45,270 nucleotides of DNA from Streptomyces katrae (GTDB lineage Bacteria; Actinomycetota; Actinomycetes; Streptomycetales; Streptomycetaceae): the NCBI RefSeq assembly GCF_000966975.1, contig NZ_JZWV01000014.1, positions 1 through 45,270 of the forward strand. The letters run 5' to 3'. The position numbers were made by a program, and so were the translations under genes. This document shows positions 16,517-24,665 of this stretch, in pieces. Numbering within the stretch: the first letter of the stretch is position 1; each line of letters opens with the position of its first letter. A model generated the notes under the pieces. That model saw only the letters and a program-made list of their open reading frames with translations. It ran no database searches and was not told where the DNA came from.

Positions 16517-17854
16517 TCAGCGGGTGGCGCCCGCCACCAGCCACCGGCCCGAGCGGGCGCGCAGCTGGAGGGTGGCCATCCGGACCACCATCATCAGCGT
16601 CATGGCCCACCACAGGGCCGTCAGACCGCCGCCGAGGACGGGGACGAGCAGGGCTGCCGGGGCGAACACGGCGAGGGTCAGCAGCATGGCCCGGGCGAGG
16701 TAAGGGCCGTCCCCGGCGCCCATCAGCACCCCGTCGAGGACGAACACGACCCCGCAGACGGGCTGGGCCAGGGCCACGACCAGCAGTGCGGGGAGCAGGG
16801 CGTCCTCCACCACGGGGTCCGCGGTGAACAGCGGGATGAACACGGGGCGGCCCAGGACGACCAGCAGCCCCAGCACCACGCCCGAACCGATGCCCCACCG
16901 CACCATGCGGCGGCAGACGGCCTGGGCGCCCTCGGTGTCGCCGGCTCCCAGGTAGCGGCCGATGATGGCCTGCCCCGCGATGGCGATGGCGTCCAGGGCG
17001 AAGGCCAGCAGGCTCCACAGGGACAGCGCGATCTGATGGGCAGCGATGTCGGCGTCCCCCAGCCGGGCCGCCACCGCGGTGGCGATCATCAGGATGGCGC
17101 GCAGGGACAGGGTGCGGACCAGCAGGGGCGCGCCCGCCTGGGCGCTGGCGCGGATGCCGGCCGCGTCGGGCCGCAGGGAGGCGCCGTGCCGGCGCGCGCC
17201 CCGGACCACCACCCAGAGGTAGGCGGCCGCCATGGCGCACTGGGCGATGACCGTGCCCCAGGCCGATCCCGCGATCCCCAGCCCCGCTCCGTAGACCAGG
17301 GCCACGTTCAGGGCGCCGTTGAGGGCGAAGCCGCCGATGGCCACGTAGAGCGGCGTGCGGGTGTCCTGGAGGCCGCGGATGACCCCGGTGGCCGCCAGCA
17401 CCATGAGCATGGCCGGGATGCCGAGCGCGGAGATGCGCAGGTAGCTGATCGCGTACGGGGTGACGGTGTCCGAGGCGCCGAAGAGGGAGATCAGCGAAGG
17501 CGCGGTGGTCAGGACGACGGCGACGACCGCCGCGCCGAGCAGGAGGGCGAGCCAGATGCCGTCCATGCCCTGCCGTATCGCGGCTCGGAGGTCACCGGCG
17601 CCCACCCGGCGGGCGACGGCCGCGGTGGTGGCGTAGGCGAGGAAGACGAAGACGCTCACGGCGGTCGTGAGCAGCGCGGCCGCGACGCCGAGGCCGGCCA
17701 GCTGGGGCGTGCCGAGGTGGCCCACGATGGCGCTGTCGGCCATCACGAAGAGGGGCTCGGCGACGAGGGCGCCGAAGGCGGGGAGGGCGAGGGCGAGGAT
17801 CTCGCGGTCGTGCCGTCTCGGGGCGGCCTTCTCAGCTGTGGGGGCCTGTGTCAT
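16517..17854 (-). CDS. MATE family multidrug/toxin efflux protein (DinF-like)
   Basis: 445 residues with about twelve membrane helices in two internally similar halves. Typical MATE sequence near the N terminus: LALPAFGALVAEPLFVMADSAIVGHLGTPQLAGLGVAAAL (about 24-63, shown here only as landmarks) and the repeat in the second half (AAHQIALSLWSLLAFALDAIAIAGQAIIGRYLGAG). The GHLG and GQAIIGR elements place it near the DinF branch. Cation-coupled export of an unknown drug or metabolite. Start ATG at 17854. A perfect 8-2-8 palindrome 27 bp upstream suggests a dedicated repressor. Confidence 0.88.
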   Translation of the reverse strand: MTQAPTAEKAAPRRHDREILALALPAFGALVAEPLFVMADSAIVGHLGTPQLAGLGVAAALLTTAVSVFVFLAYATTAAVARRVGAGDLRAAIRQGMDGIWLALLLGAAVVAVVLTTAPSLISLFGASDTVTPYAISYLRISALGIPAMLMVLAATGVIRGLQDTRTPLYVAIGGFALNGALNVALVYGAGLGIAGSAWGTVIAQCAMAAAYLWVVVRGARRHGASLRPDAAGIRASAQAGAPLLVRTLSLRAILMIATAVAARLGDADIAAHQIALSLWSLLAFALDAIAIAGQAIIGRYLGAGDTEGAQAVCRRMVRWGIGSGVVLGLLVVLGRPVFIPLFTADPVVEDALLPALLVVALAQPVCGVVFVLDGVLMGAGDGPYLARAMLLTLAVFAPAALLVPVLGGGLTALWWAMTLMMVVRMATLQLRARSGRWLVAGATR

Positions 17855-17880
17855 GTGCTCAATCTAATCTTCCACAGGTA

Positions 17881-17898
17881 ATAGACACAAGTGTCTAT
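17881..17898. promoter_or_regulatory. Candidate operator upstream of the MATE gene
   Basis: Perfect inverted repeat ATAGACAC-aa-GTGTCTAT, 27 bp from the MATE start codon and so likely over its promoter. The size and symmetry fit a TetR- or MarR-type repressor, but no such regulator is encoded nearby. Confidence 0.55.
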
Positions 17899-17970
17899 GG
17901 ATCCTTACCGGGGCCCTGACTTGGGCGTTCTCGGCGTACAGGTACGAGCGATCTTGGGACAGTGGCCAAG

Positions 17971-18005
17971 AATTTTCTCCGCAGCCGTCGGTGGAGGAGA
18001 AAATT
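17971..18005. repeat. AT-rich inverted repeat upstream of dnaB
   Basis: AATTTTCTCC (17971-17980) and GGAGAAAATT (17996-18005) form a perfect 10-bp stem around a 15-nt loop. It is markedly AT-rich for this genome. Position between the MATE operator and the DnaA-box cluster suggests a regulatory or easily melted element. Confidence 0.5.
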
Positions 18006-18042
18006 GCAGGTCAGCGCCGGTGCCAAGGTGGGTCAGGTGATT

Positions 18043-18142
18043 TTGTCCACAGCACCGTCCCCCGGTCTGTGCACAGCTTCGGGCGACTTACCCACAGCAT
18101 TGGGTCCGTCGTCCACATGTCATCCACACAGCCTGTGGATAA
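18043..18142. promoter_or_regulatory. Cluster of five DnaA boxes upstream of dnaB
   Basis: Within 100 bp: TTGTCCACA at 18043-18051 (exact Streptomyces consensus), TTACCCACA at 18088-18096, TCGTCCACA at 18109-18117, TCATCCACA at 18120-18128 (one mismatch each), and TTATCCACA on the minus strand at 18134-18142 (exact bacterial consensus). A weaker CTGTGCACA lies at 18067-18075. DnaA could regulate dnaB here or be titrated, as reported for DnaA-box clusters outside oriC in S. coelicolor. Confidence 0.8.
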
Positions 18143-18288
18143 CAAGATTGGCTGACGTCGCCCGCGGCCCTACCGTGGAGCGTTGCCCGACGCGCCGAGA
18201 GCCGATCCGGGTGTCCCAAATGTCAGAGCCGTGTCGTAGAAAGAGTGACACGGCGAGGTCCGCGTTGCGGACGGGAGGAGGCGGCCCG

Positions 18289-19773
18289 GTGAGCATGCCC
18301 GAGCCCATGGACGACCCCTGGGCCGACAGCGGTCCCAGCGACCGTCTGCCCGCCCGTCCGCGCCGGAACGGTGAGGGCCGCGGCCGCGGCGGTGACGAGG
18401 ACCGCGACCGGGGCCGCGAGGGCGGCTCCTGGGACGGCGGGGGCGGCGGCTTCGAACGCGTCCCGCCCCAGGACCTCGACGCCGAGCAGTCCGTGCTGGG
18501 CGGCATGCTGCTGTCCAAGGACGCGATCGCCGACGTGGTCGAGGTCCTCAAGGGCCACGACTTCTACCGCCCGTCGCACGAGACGATCTACCAGGCCATC
18601 CTCGACCTGTACGCGAAGGGCGAGCCCGCCGACCCCATCACCGTCGGCGCGGAGCTGACCCGGCGCGGCGAGATCAGCAAGGTCGGCGGCGCCTCGTACC
18701 TGCACACCCTGGTGCAGTCCGTACCGACCGCGGCGAACGCCGAGTACTACGCGGAGATCGTCCACGAGCGGGCCGTCCTGCGCCGCCTCGTCGCAGCCGG
18801 TACGAAGATCACACAGATGGGGTACGCGGCGGACGGCGACGTCGACGAGATCGTCAACAGCGCCCAGGCGGAGATCTACGCCGTCACCGAGCAGCGGACC
18901 TCCGAGGACTACCTGCCCCTCGGCGACATCATGGAGGGCGCGCTCGACGAGATCGAGGCCATCGGATCGCGCTCCGGACAGATGTCGGGCGTGCCGACCG
19001 GGTTCACCGACCTGGACTCCCTGACCAACGGACTGCACCCCGGTCAGATGATCGTCATCGCGGCCCGTCCCGCCATGGGCAAGTCGACGCTCGCGCTGGA
19101 CTTCGCCCGTGCCTGCTCCATCAAGAGCAACCTGCCGAGCGTCATCTTCTCCCTCGAAATGGGCCGCAACGAGATCGCGATGCGCCTGCTCTCGGCAGAG
19201 GCCCGGGTGGCGCTGCACCACATGCGCTCCGGCACCATGACCGACGACGACTGGACCCGGCTCGCCCGCCGGATGCCCGACGTCTCGGCGGCCCCGCTCT
19301 ACATCGACGACTCCCCGAACCTGTCGATGATGGAGATCCGGGCCAAGTGCCGTCGGCTCAAGCAGCGCAACGACCTCTCGCTCGTGGTCATCGACTACCT
19401 CCAGCTGATGCAGTCGGGCGGCTCCCGCCGTCCCGAGAGCCGTCAGCAGGAGGTCTCGGACATGTCCCGAAACCTCAAGCTGCTGGCCAAGGAGCTCGAG
19501 GTGCCGGTGATCGCGCTCTCCCAGCTGAACCGTGGTCCCGAGCAGCGCACCGACAAGAAGCCGATGGTCTCCGACCTGCGTGAGTCCGGCTCCATCGAGC
19601 AGGACGCCGACATGGTGATCCTGCTGCACCGTGAGGACGCGTACGAGAAGGAGTCCCCCCGTGCGGGCGAGGCGGACCTGATCGTCGCCAAGCACCGTAA
19701 CGGTCCGACCGCCACCATCACCGTGGCTTTCCAGGGCCACTATTCGCGGTTCGTGGACATGGCCAACACGTAG
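18289..19773 (+). CDS. dnaB: Replicative DNA helicase DnaB
   Basis: About 494 residues. A charged Arg/Gly-rich N-terminal extension (1-60) is followed by the DnaB N-terminal domain (PPQDLDAEQSVLGGMLLSKDAI onward, about 65-165) and a RecA-type C-terminal ATPase domain with Walker A ARPAMGKST (259-267), VIFSLEMGRNEIAMRLL, the Walker B-containing LVVIDYLQLMQ and the PVIALSQLNRGPE and RPMVSDLRESGSIEQDAD-type motifs. It unwinds DNA at the replication fork as a hexamer. I chose the GTG at 18289 because GGAGGAG lies 8 nt upstream; ATG 18295 is two codons on. It is preceded by DnaA boxes and followed within 9 bp by the beta-lactamase-like gene. Confidence 0.96.
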   Translation: MSMPEPMDDPWADSGPSDRLPARPRRNGEGRGRGGDEDRDRGREGGSWDGGGGGFERVPPQDLDAEQSVLGGMLLSKDAIADVVEVLKGHDFYRPSHETIYQAILDLYAKGEPADPITVGAELTRRGEISKVGGASYLHTLVQSVPTAANAEYYAEIVHERAVLRRLVAAGTKITQMGYAADGDVDEIVNSAQAEIYAVTEQRTSEDYLPLGDIMEGALDEIEAIGSRSGQMSGVPTGFTDLDSLTNGLHPGQMIVIAARPAMGKSTLALDFARACSIKSNLPSVIFSLEMGRNEIAMRLLSAEARVALHHMRSGTMTDDDWTRLARRMPDVSAAPLYIDDSPNLSMMEIRAKCRRLKQRNDLSLVVIDYLQLMQSGGSRRPESRQQEVSDMSRNLKLLAKELEVPVIALSQLNRGPEQRTDKKPMVSDLRESGSIEQDADMVILLHREDAYEKESPRAGEADLIVAKHRNGPTATITVAFQGHYSRFVDMANT

Positions 19774-19782
19774 CATCCGATC

Positions 19783-21168
19783 ATGGATGCCCTCTCTGAA
19801 GACCTCGAACTCCTCCCCTCGACCCGGCGCGCGCTGAGCCACCGGATCGCCGTCGCGCAGAGCGAGGGCCGGGCCCCGTCCGTGGTGGCCGCGGTCGTGC
19901 GGGGCGGGGAAGTGGTCTGGGAGGGGTCGCGGACCTCGGTCGAGGGGCACGGCCCTGACGGGGACGTGCAGTACCGGGTGGGGTCGATCACGAAGACCTT
20001 CACGGCGGTCCTGGTGCTGCGGCTGCGGGACGAGGGGCTGCTGGCCCTCTCGGACCCGCTGGGCAAGCACCTGCCCGGGACCGGCGCCGACGAGGTGACC
20101 ATCGCCCAGCTGCTGGCCCACACCGGCGGGCTGGCGGCCGAGACCCCCGGCGAATGGTGGGAGCGCACCCCGGGCGCACAGCGGCCCGGACTCGCCGACG
20201 TGCTCGGCGAGGAGCCGTTCAAGCACACGCCGGGGACGCGGCACCACTACTCCAACCCGGGTTACACCCTGCTGGGTTCGCTCGTCGAGGCGCTGCGCGG
20301 GAAGCCCTGGGAGGACGTGCTGCGCACCGAGGTCCTGGAGCCGCTGGGGCTGCACCGTACGAGTGGGCAGCCGCAGGCGCCGCACGCTGGCGGCTGGGCG
20401 GTGCACCCCTGGGCGGACGTGATGATGCCGGAGCCGGCGGAGGACCTGGGACTGATGGCTCCGGCCGGCCAGCTGTGGTCCACGACCCGCGACCTGGCAC
20501 GGTTCGCCGTCCTGCTGATGCACGGCGACGAGCGGGTGCTGAGCGCGGAGAGCGTACGGGAGATGCGCACCGCGGTGGCGCCCCCGGAGCCCGGGCTCGC
20601 GGACGCCGGCTACGGGCTGGGGCTGCAGCTCGCGGACCAGCGCGGGCGCCGGCTGGCCGGGCACGGCGGTTCGCTCCCCGGGTTCGTCGCCGGGCTCTGG
20701 CTGAGTGAGGCGGACGACGTGGCCGCCGTGGTGCTGTCGAACTGCACCTCGGGTCTGCCGGCCTCGGGGGTGGCCACCGACCTGCTCGGGATCGTGGCGG
20801 ACGCGGAACCCCGCTTCCCGACGCCGTGGCGGCCCTTCGCGGAGGCCGACCGGGTGCCGCTGGAGCTCTGCGGTGTCTGGTACTGGGGCACCGCACCCCA
20901 TGGACTGCGACTGAAGTCGGACGGGTCGCTGGAGTTGGGCCCGGTGGGCGTGACGGGCCGGTCGGCCCGTTTCCGGGCCGGGAGCGACGGCACGTGGACG
21001 GGTCTGACGGGCTACTACGCGGGTGAGACCCTGCGGGCGGTACGACGGGAGGACGGCTCCGTGAGCCACCTCGACCTGGCCTCGTTCGTCTTCACGCGCG
21101 AGCCCTACGACCCCGGGGCCCCGGTGCCCGGCGGGGTGGACCCGCAGGGCTGGCGGGGCATCGGCTGA
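19783..21168 (+). CDS. Serine beta-lactamase/D-alanyl carboxypeptidase-like hydrolase
   Basis: 461 residues of the class C beta-lactamase-like (PF00144-type) family. The catalytic SxxK is SITK (Ser68-Lys71), the second motif is YSN (Tyr156) and the third is HGG (about 294-296). A C-terminal lipocalin-like extension (about 350-461) is common in this group. No signal peptide is visible, so the protein is probably cytoplasmic and an esterase or peptidase rather than a resistance enzyme. The start ATG is 9 bp after the dnaB stop with no clear ribosome binding site, which suggests co-transcription with dnaB. It converges on the GNAT gene with a 2-bp gap. Confidence 0.85.
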   Translation: MDALSEDLELLPSTRRALSHRIAVAQSEGRAPSVVAAVVRGGEVVWEGSRTSVEGHGPDGDVQYRVGSITKTFTAVLVLRLRDEGLLALSDPLGKHLPGTGADEVTIAQLLAHTGGLAAETPGEWWERTPGAQRPGLADVLGEEPFKHTPGTRHHYSNPGYTLLGSLVEALRGKPWEDVLRTEVLEPLGLHRTSGQPQAPHAGGWAVHPWADVMMPEPAEDLGLMAPAGQLWSTTRDLARFAVLLMHGDERVLSAESVREMRTAVAPPEPGLADAGYGLGLQLADQRGRRLAGHGGSLPGFVAGLWLSEADDVAAVVLSNCTSGLPASGVATDLLGIVADAEPRFPTPWRPFAEADRVPLELCGVWYWGTAPHGLRLKSDGSLELGPVGVTGRSARFRAGSDGTWTGLTGYYAGETLRAVRREDGSVSHLDLASFVFTREPYDPGAPVPGGVDPQGWRGIG

Positions 21169-21170
21169 CG

Positions 21171-21632
21171 TCAGAGCTGGAGCTTGAACCCCACGTGGGA
21201 GGGGGTGAAGCCGAGCCGCTCGTAGAAGCGGTGGGCATCGGTGCGGCTCACGTCCGAGGTGAGCTGTACCAGTTGGCAGTTCTCCTCGCGGGACCGGTCG
21301 ACGGCCCACTCGATGAACCGCGTGCCCAGTCCGCTGCCGCGTTCGTCGGCGTGGATGCGGACTCCTTCGATGATCGAGCGGGTGGATCCCCTGCGGGACA
21401 GGCCCGGCACGAACGTCAGCTGGAGGGTGCCCACGACGCGCTCGCCGCGCACGGCGACCACGACGTGCTGGTGCGGGTCCTCGGTCAGCCGCTTGAGGGC
21501 CCTGGCGTACGGAGCCAGGTCGTCCGGGGACTCACGGGTGGCGCCGAGCGGATCGTCGGCGAGCATGGCGACGATGGCGGGCAGGTCCGCCTCGGTGGCG
21601 GGCCGGATGGTCAGCCCGGAAGGTTCGTTCAT
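21171..21632 (-). CDS. GNAT-family N-acetyltransferase
   Basis: 153 residues, one GNAT domain. The acetyl-CoA pyrophosphate loop is ADERGSGLGTRFI (about 97-109, the R/Q-x-x-G-x-G/A pattern), followed by the C-terminal RFYERLGFTPSHVGFKL. The N-terminal region (LTIRPATEADLPAIVAMLADD) is typical. Substrate unknown. It lies 17 bp downstream of a second GNAT gene on the same strand, so the two probably form an operon. Confidence 0.88.
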   Translation of the reverse strand: MNEPSGLTIRPATEADLPAIVAMLADDPLGATRESPDDLAPYARALKRLTEDPHQHVVVAVRGERVVGTLQLTFVPGLSRRGSTRSIIEGVRIHADERGSGLGTRFIEWAVDRSREENCQLVQLTSDVSRTDAHRFYERLGFTPSHVGFKLQL

Positions 21633-21649
21633 GGTCGGCTCTCCTCTGC

Positions 21650-22555
21650 TCAGCCGGCGGCGACGGTGAGGGGGGCCCAGCGACGGGTCCAGTCACCCGG
21701 CAGGCCGGGGATGTCCCTGGTCATGACCGCGTTGAAGGCGAGGGATTCCAGACCACGTTCCTTCAGCCAGGACACCAGCTCCTCGTGGCGCACGTCGACA
21801 TCGGTGCGCAGGGGGCGGTCGGTGCTCGCGGCCAGGGCGGTCACCAGTGCCTGGGCGGTGGCGGTGTCCCGGGCGATCAGGGGGCCGACGACATGGGTCT
21901 CCATGTTGGGCCAGATGGCGGCGTATCCGATGAGCGTGCCGGAGTCGTCCTCGGCCACGAGCAGCCGGTCCGTGAAGGCGGGCAGGCGCGTGATCATGTG
22001 GGTCCGGTCGGTGCCGAACACCTCCGTGTCCAGTCGGATGATCCTGGGAAGGTCATCGGCGGTGGCCGGCCGGACCGGGACGGCGCCGGAGCCGGTCCGC
22101 TCGGGATCGGGCAGGAAGGGGCCGCGGAGCATCTCCGCACGGCCCGTGGTGTCGAAGCCGAGCTCTTCGTAGAGCGGGCGGCCGTAGGGAGTGGCGTGCA
22201 GGGTGAGCGGGACGCCGGCGAGGACCTCGTCGCAGATGTACCGCATGAGGCGGCGGCCCAGACCCTGGCGGGCGAACCGGTCGGCGACGAGGACCATGCC
22301 GATGGCGGCGAGGTCGGGTTCGTCCCGGTCGTCCCCGTAGGCGGTCACGACGCAGGCCGCGGCGAGGCCCTGCCCGTCGGGCGCGTCGATGCCGTATCCG
22401 GTGCCGGCCGTGAGGAGCAGCCCCCACTTGTGGTCCTCGCGCGGCCAGCCGCGGTCCTGGGACAGGTCGGCGCAATGGCGGAGATCGTCCGGGGCCAGCG
22501 CGCGGATCGGCAGATCGGTGAGCAGTGGTGGTGTCACCGGCCCAGAGTGGATCAT
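21650..22555 (-). CDS. Tandem-domain GNAT-family acetyltransferase
   Basis: 301 residues with two GNAT-like halves. The first carries the acetyl-CoA loop ADRFARQGLGRRLMRYI (about 90-106) and PLYEELGF. The second half (from about 162, VPVRPATADDLPRIIRLDTEVFG) has a degenerate loop and ends with a short MTRDIPGLPGDWTRRWAPL tail. Streptomyces have several such 'GNAT-like N-terminal plus C-terminal' proteins of unknown substrate. Start ATG at 22555. Confidence 0.85.
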   Translation of the reverse strand: MIHSGPVTPPLLTDLPIRALAPDDLRHCADLSQDRGWPREDHKWGLLLTAGTGYGIDAPDGQGLAAACVVTAYGDDRDEPDLAAIGMVLVADRFARQGLGRRLMRYICDEVLAGVPLTLHATPYGRPLYEELGFDTTGRAEMLRGPFLPDPERTGSGAVPVRPATADDLPRIIRLDTEVFGTDRTHMITRLPAFTDRLLVAEDDSGTLIGYAAIWPNMETHVVGPLIARDTATAQALVTALAASTDRPLRTDVDVRHEELVSWLKERGLESLAFNAVMTRDIPGLPGDWTRRWAPLTVAAG

Positions 22556-22600
22556 CCGCTCCTCGGGCGTCCAGGGGATTCCGGTGGCCGACGGGTCGAT

Positions 22601-22614
22601 GTTTCACGTGAAAC
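22601..22614. promoter_or_regulatory. parS: parS site
   Basis: Exact GTTTCACGTGAAAC in the divergent gap between the tandem GNAT gene and the HAD gene, 42 bp upstream of the HAD start. An in-frame ATG directly before it would give a 19-residue extension beginning MFHVKH, but the HAD motif position argues for the later start. Confidence 0.95.
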
Positions 22615-22655
22615 ACGGTGCTTCGCGCCAAAAGCAGAGGTTAGCCTCGACGGCT

Positions 22656-23306
22656 ATGACGCTGCTGCACCTGTTCGATCTCGACGGAACCCTGATGTAC
22701 GGCTCGGCCGCCCCGGTCGAGATCTCCCGGCAGCTCGGCCTGGAGGTCGAGATAGCCGAGCTGGAACGGGCCTTCGGCGCCCGTGAGATCGGCCCGCAGG
22801 AGTTCTCCACGGCTGCGCGCGAGATGTGGGCCGAGCTGACGCCCGCGCACGTCCGGGCGGCCTTCGACGGGGCCCCGTGGCTGATCGGGATCCGGGACGT
22901 CTGGCAGGAGATCCGCGAGCGCGGGGACTACTGCGCCGTGATCTCCCTGTCTCCCTCGTTCTTCGTCGAGCTGCTGTTGGAGTGGGGCGCGCACGCCGCG
23001 CACGGCTCGGTCTTCCCCGAGGTGCCCTTCACCCGGCCCGTCGACGTGACGGGGATCCTGACGCCGGAGGGCAAGCTGACGGTCGCGGACCGGCTGTGCG
23101 AGCGCTTCGGGGTGACCCGGGCCGACTGTGTGGCGTACGGGGACTCGATGACCGACGCGGTCCTCTTCGGGGCCCTGCCGCGGTCGGTGGCGGTGAACGC
23201 GCGCCCGCATCTGGTGGAGCGGGCCACCCATGTCTACGAGGGCCGTGACCTGCGGGAGGCATACCAGCTCCTGGGCGGGACGCGCCCGGGAGTCGCAGCA
23301 TCTTAA
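22656..23306 (+). CDS. HAD-superfamily phosphatase (subfamily IB, SerB-like)
   Basis: 216 residues. The four HAD motifs are visible: FDLDGTLMYG at the very N terminus (nucleophile Asp8), SLSPSFF (motif II Ser, about 94), the Lys region LTPEGKLTVADRLC (about 138), and AYGDSMTDAVLF (motif IV, about 161-172). This fits a small phosphoserine-phosphatase-like or phosphatidyl-type phosphatase; the substrate is unknown. I chose the ATG at 22656 because it puts the DLDGT motif at residues 8-12, as usual; AGAGG lies upstream. Confidence 0.88.
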   Translation: MTLLHLFDLDGTLMYGSAAPVEISRQLGLEVEIAELERAFGAREIGPQEFSTAAREMWAELTPAHVRAAFDGAPWLIGIRDVWQEIRERGDYCAVISLSPSFFVELLLEWGAHAAHGSVFPEVPFTRPVDVTGILTPEGKLTVADRLCERFGVTRADCVAYGDSMTDAVLFGALPRSVAVNARPHLVERATHVYEGRDLREAYQLLGGTRPGVAAS

Positions 23307-23447
23307 GGGGATCGTGGGTTCGAAACGCGGTTTTTCCCCATTCCCCCGCGGTCCTCTCGGTCGGCTGGCACGCTGTGAAACCCGGAACCACGGATTCGAG
23401 GCCGTGGCGTGTGAGACCCGACCGAGATGCTCGAAGCGAGGCACCGC

Positions 23448-24632
23448 ATGGACCTTCCGCCCACCAGATCGGCGAGACCGACGGGCCGGATACCTTCCGG
23501 GGGCGGTGCGACCGAACCCTCCCCGGACGCCGTCCTCATCCGTCGGACCCTTGCCGAGGTCGCTCCCGTCGCCGACAAGGTCACCTCTTATTTCTACGCC
23601 CTGGTCTTCACGGGCCATCCGCAGCTGCGGGAGATGTTCCCCGTGGCCATGGACGTCCAGCGCGACCGCCTGCTGAAGGCGCTGCTGACGGCAGCAGAGC
23701 ACATCGACGACCCGGCGGTGCTCACCCCGTATCTGCGCCGGCTCGGCACCGGGCACCGCAAGTACGGCACCATGGCCGCCCACTACCCGGCGGTCGGGGA
23801 GGCGCTGATCGGTGCGCTGGCCCGGTACGCGGAGTTCACCTGGGGCCCGGAGGCGGAAGCCGCCTGGGTACGGGCGTACACCGCCATCTCCCAGATCATG
23901 ATCGACGCGGCGGCGGAGGACGAGGTGCGGGCGCCGGCGTGGTGGCACGCCGAGGTGGTCTCCCACGACCTGCGCACCTCGGACATCGCGGTTCTGACGG
24001 TCCGTCCCGACCAGCCGTACCCGTTCCTCGCCGGCCAGTACACGAGCCTGGAGACCCCGTGGTGGCCGAGGGTCTGGCGGCACTACTCCTTCGCCTCGGC
24101 GCCGCGCGCCGACGGGCTGCTGTCCTTCCACGTCAAGGCGGTGCCGGCCGGCTGGGTCTCCAACGCCCTGGTGCGCCGTGCCCGCCCGGGGGACGTACTG
24201 CGGCTGGGCCCGCCTGCCGGGTCGATGGTGGTGGACCACAGCACCGACAACGGGATGCTGTGCCTGGGCGGGGGGACCGGCATCGCCCCGATCAAGGCGC
24301 TGATCGAGGACGTGGCCGAGCACGGCGAACGCCGGCCGGTGGAGGTCTTCTTCGGGGCGCGCAGCGATGACGACCTGTACGACAAGGACACCCTGCTGGG
24401 CCTGCAGCGTTCCCATCCGTGGCTGTCGGTGCGCCCCGTGATCGGGGAGGGCATGGCGGGCCAGCTGCCGCACGCGGTCGGCGAGAACGGGCCCTGGAGC
24501 TCGTACGACGCCTTCATCTCCGGGCCGCCCGCGATGATCCGCAGCGGTGTGGACGCGCTCAAGCGGATCGGGATCCCCGGGGAGCGCATCCGCTACGACG
24601 CGCTCGAGGAACTGGCGGGCGTCGCCGGCTGA
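23448..24632 (+). CDS. Flavohaemoprotein-like globin with ferredoxin-NADP reductase domain
   Basis: About 394 residues. An N-terminal globin domain (about 20-150) has the proximal haem histidine in GTGHRKYG (His103) followed by the typical HYPAVGEALIGAL helix. The FAD domain carries RHYS (211-214), the FAD-binding motif, and the NAD(P) domain carries GGGTGIAP (about 274-281). The C-terminal FISGPPAMI is conserved in the family. Such proteins oxidise NO to nitrate with O2 and NAD(P)H; some actinobacterial members act in oxygen sensing. I chose the ATG at 23448 (GCGAGG upstream) over the ATG at 23427. About 140 bp separate it from the HAD gene and hold no recognised element. Confidence 0.9.
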   Translation: MDLPPTRSARPTGRIPSGGGATEPSPDAVLIRRTLAEVAPVADKVTSYFYALVFTGHPQLREMFPVAMDVQRDRLLKALLTAAEHIDDPAVLTPYLRRLGTGHRKYGTMAAHYPAVGEALIGALARYAEFTWGPEAEAAWVRAYTAISQIMIDAAAEDEVRAPAWWHAEVVSHDLRTSDIAVLTVRPDQPYPFLAGQYTSLETPWWPRVWRHYSFASAPRADGLLSFHVKAVPAGWVSNALVRRARPGDVLRLGPPAGSMVVDHSTDNGMLCLGGGTGIAPIKALIEDVAEHGERRPVEVFFGARSDDDLYDKDTLLGLQRSHPWLSVRPVIGEGMAGQLPHAVGENGPWSSYDAFISGPPAMIRSGVDALKRIGIPGERIRYDALEELAGVAG

Positions 24633-24665
24633 GACCGGCACGGGCCCGCCCGCTCCCCCGGGTAT

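Noticed and set aside
19783..21168. An antibiotic-resistance beta-lactamase
   Set aside because: It has the SxxK, YSN and HGG pattern of the broader serine-hydrolase family but no signal peptide, and gene context does not suggest resistance.
18223..21309. Another long minus-strand open frame opposite dnaB and the beta-lactamase-like gene
   Set aside because: Same reason: antisense to strongly recognisable genes, with low-complexity Arg/Val/Gly content and no start context.
23307..23447. A tRNA-like T-loop (GGGTTCGAAAC) between the HAD and flavohaemoprotein genes
   Set aside because: No acceptor stem, D arm or anticodon arm can be paired around it.
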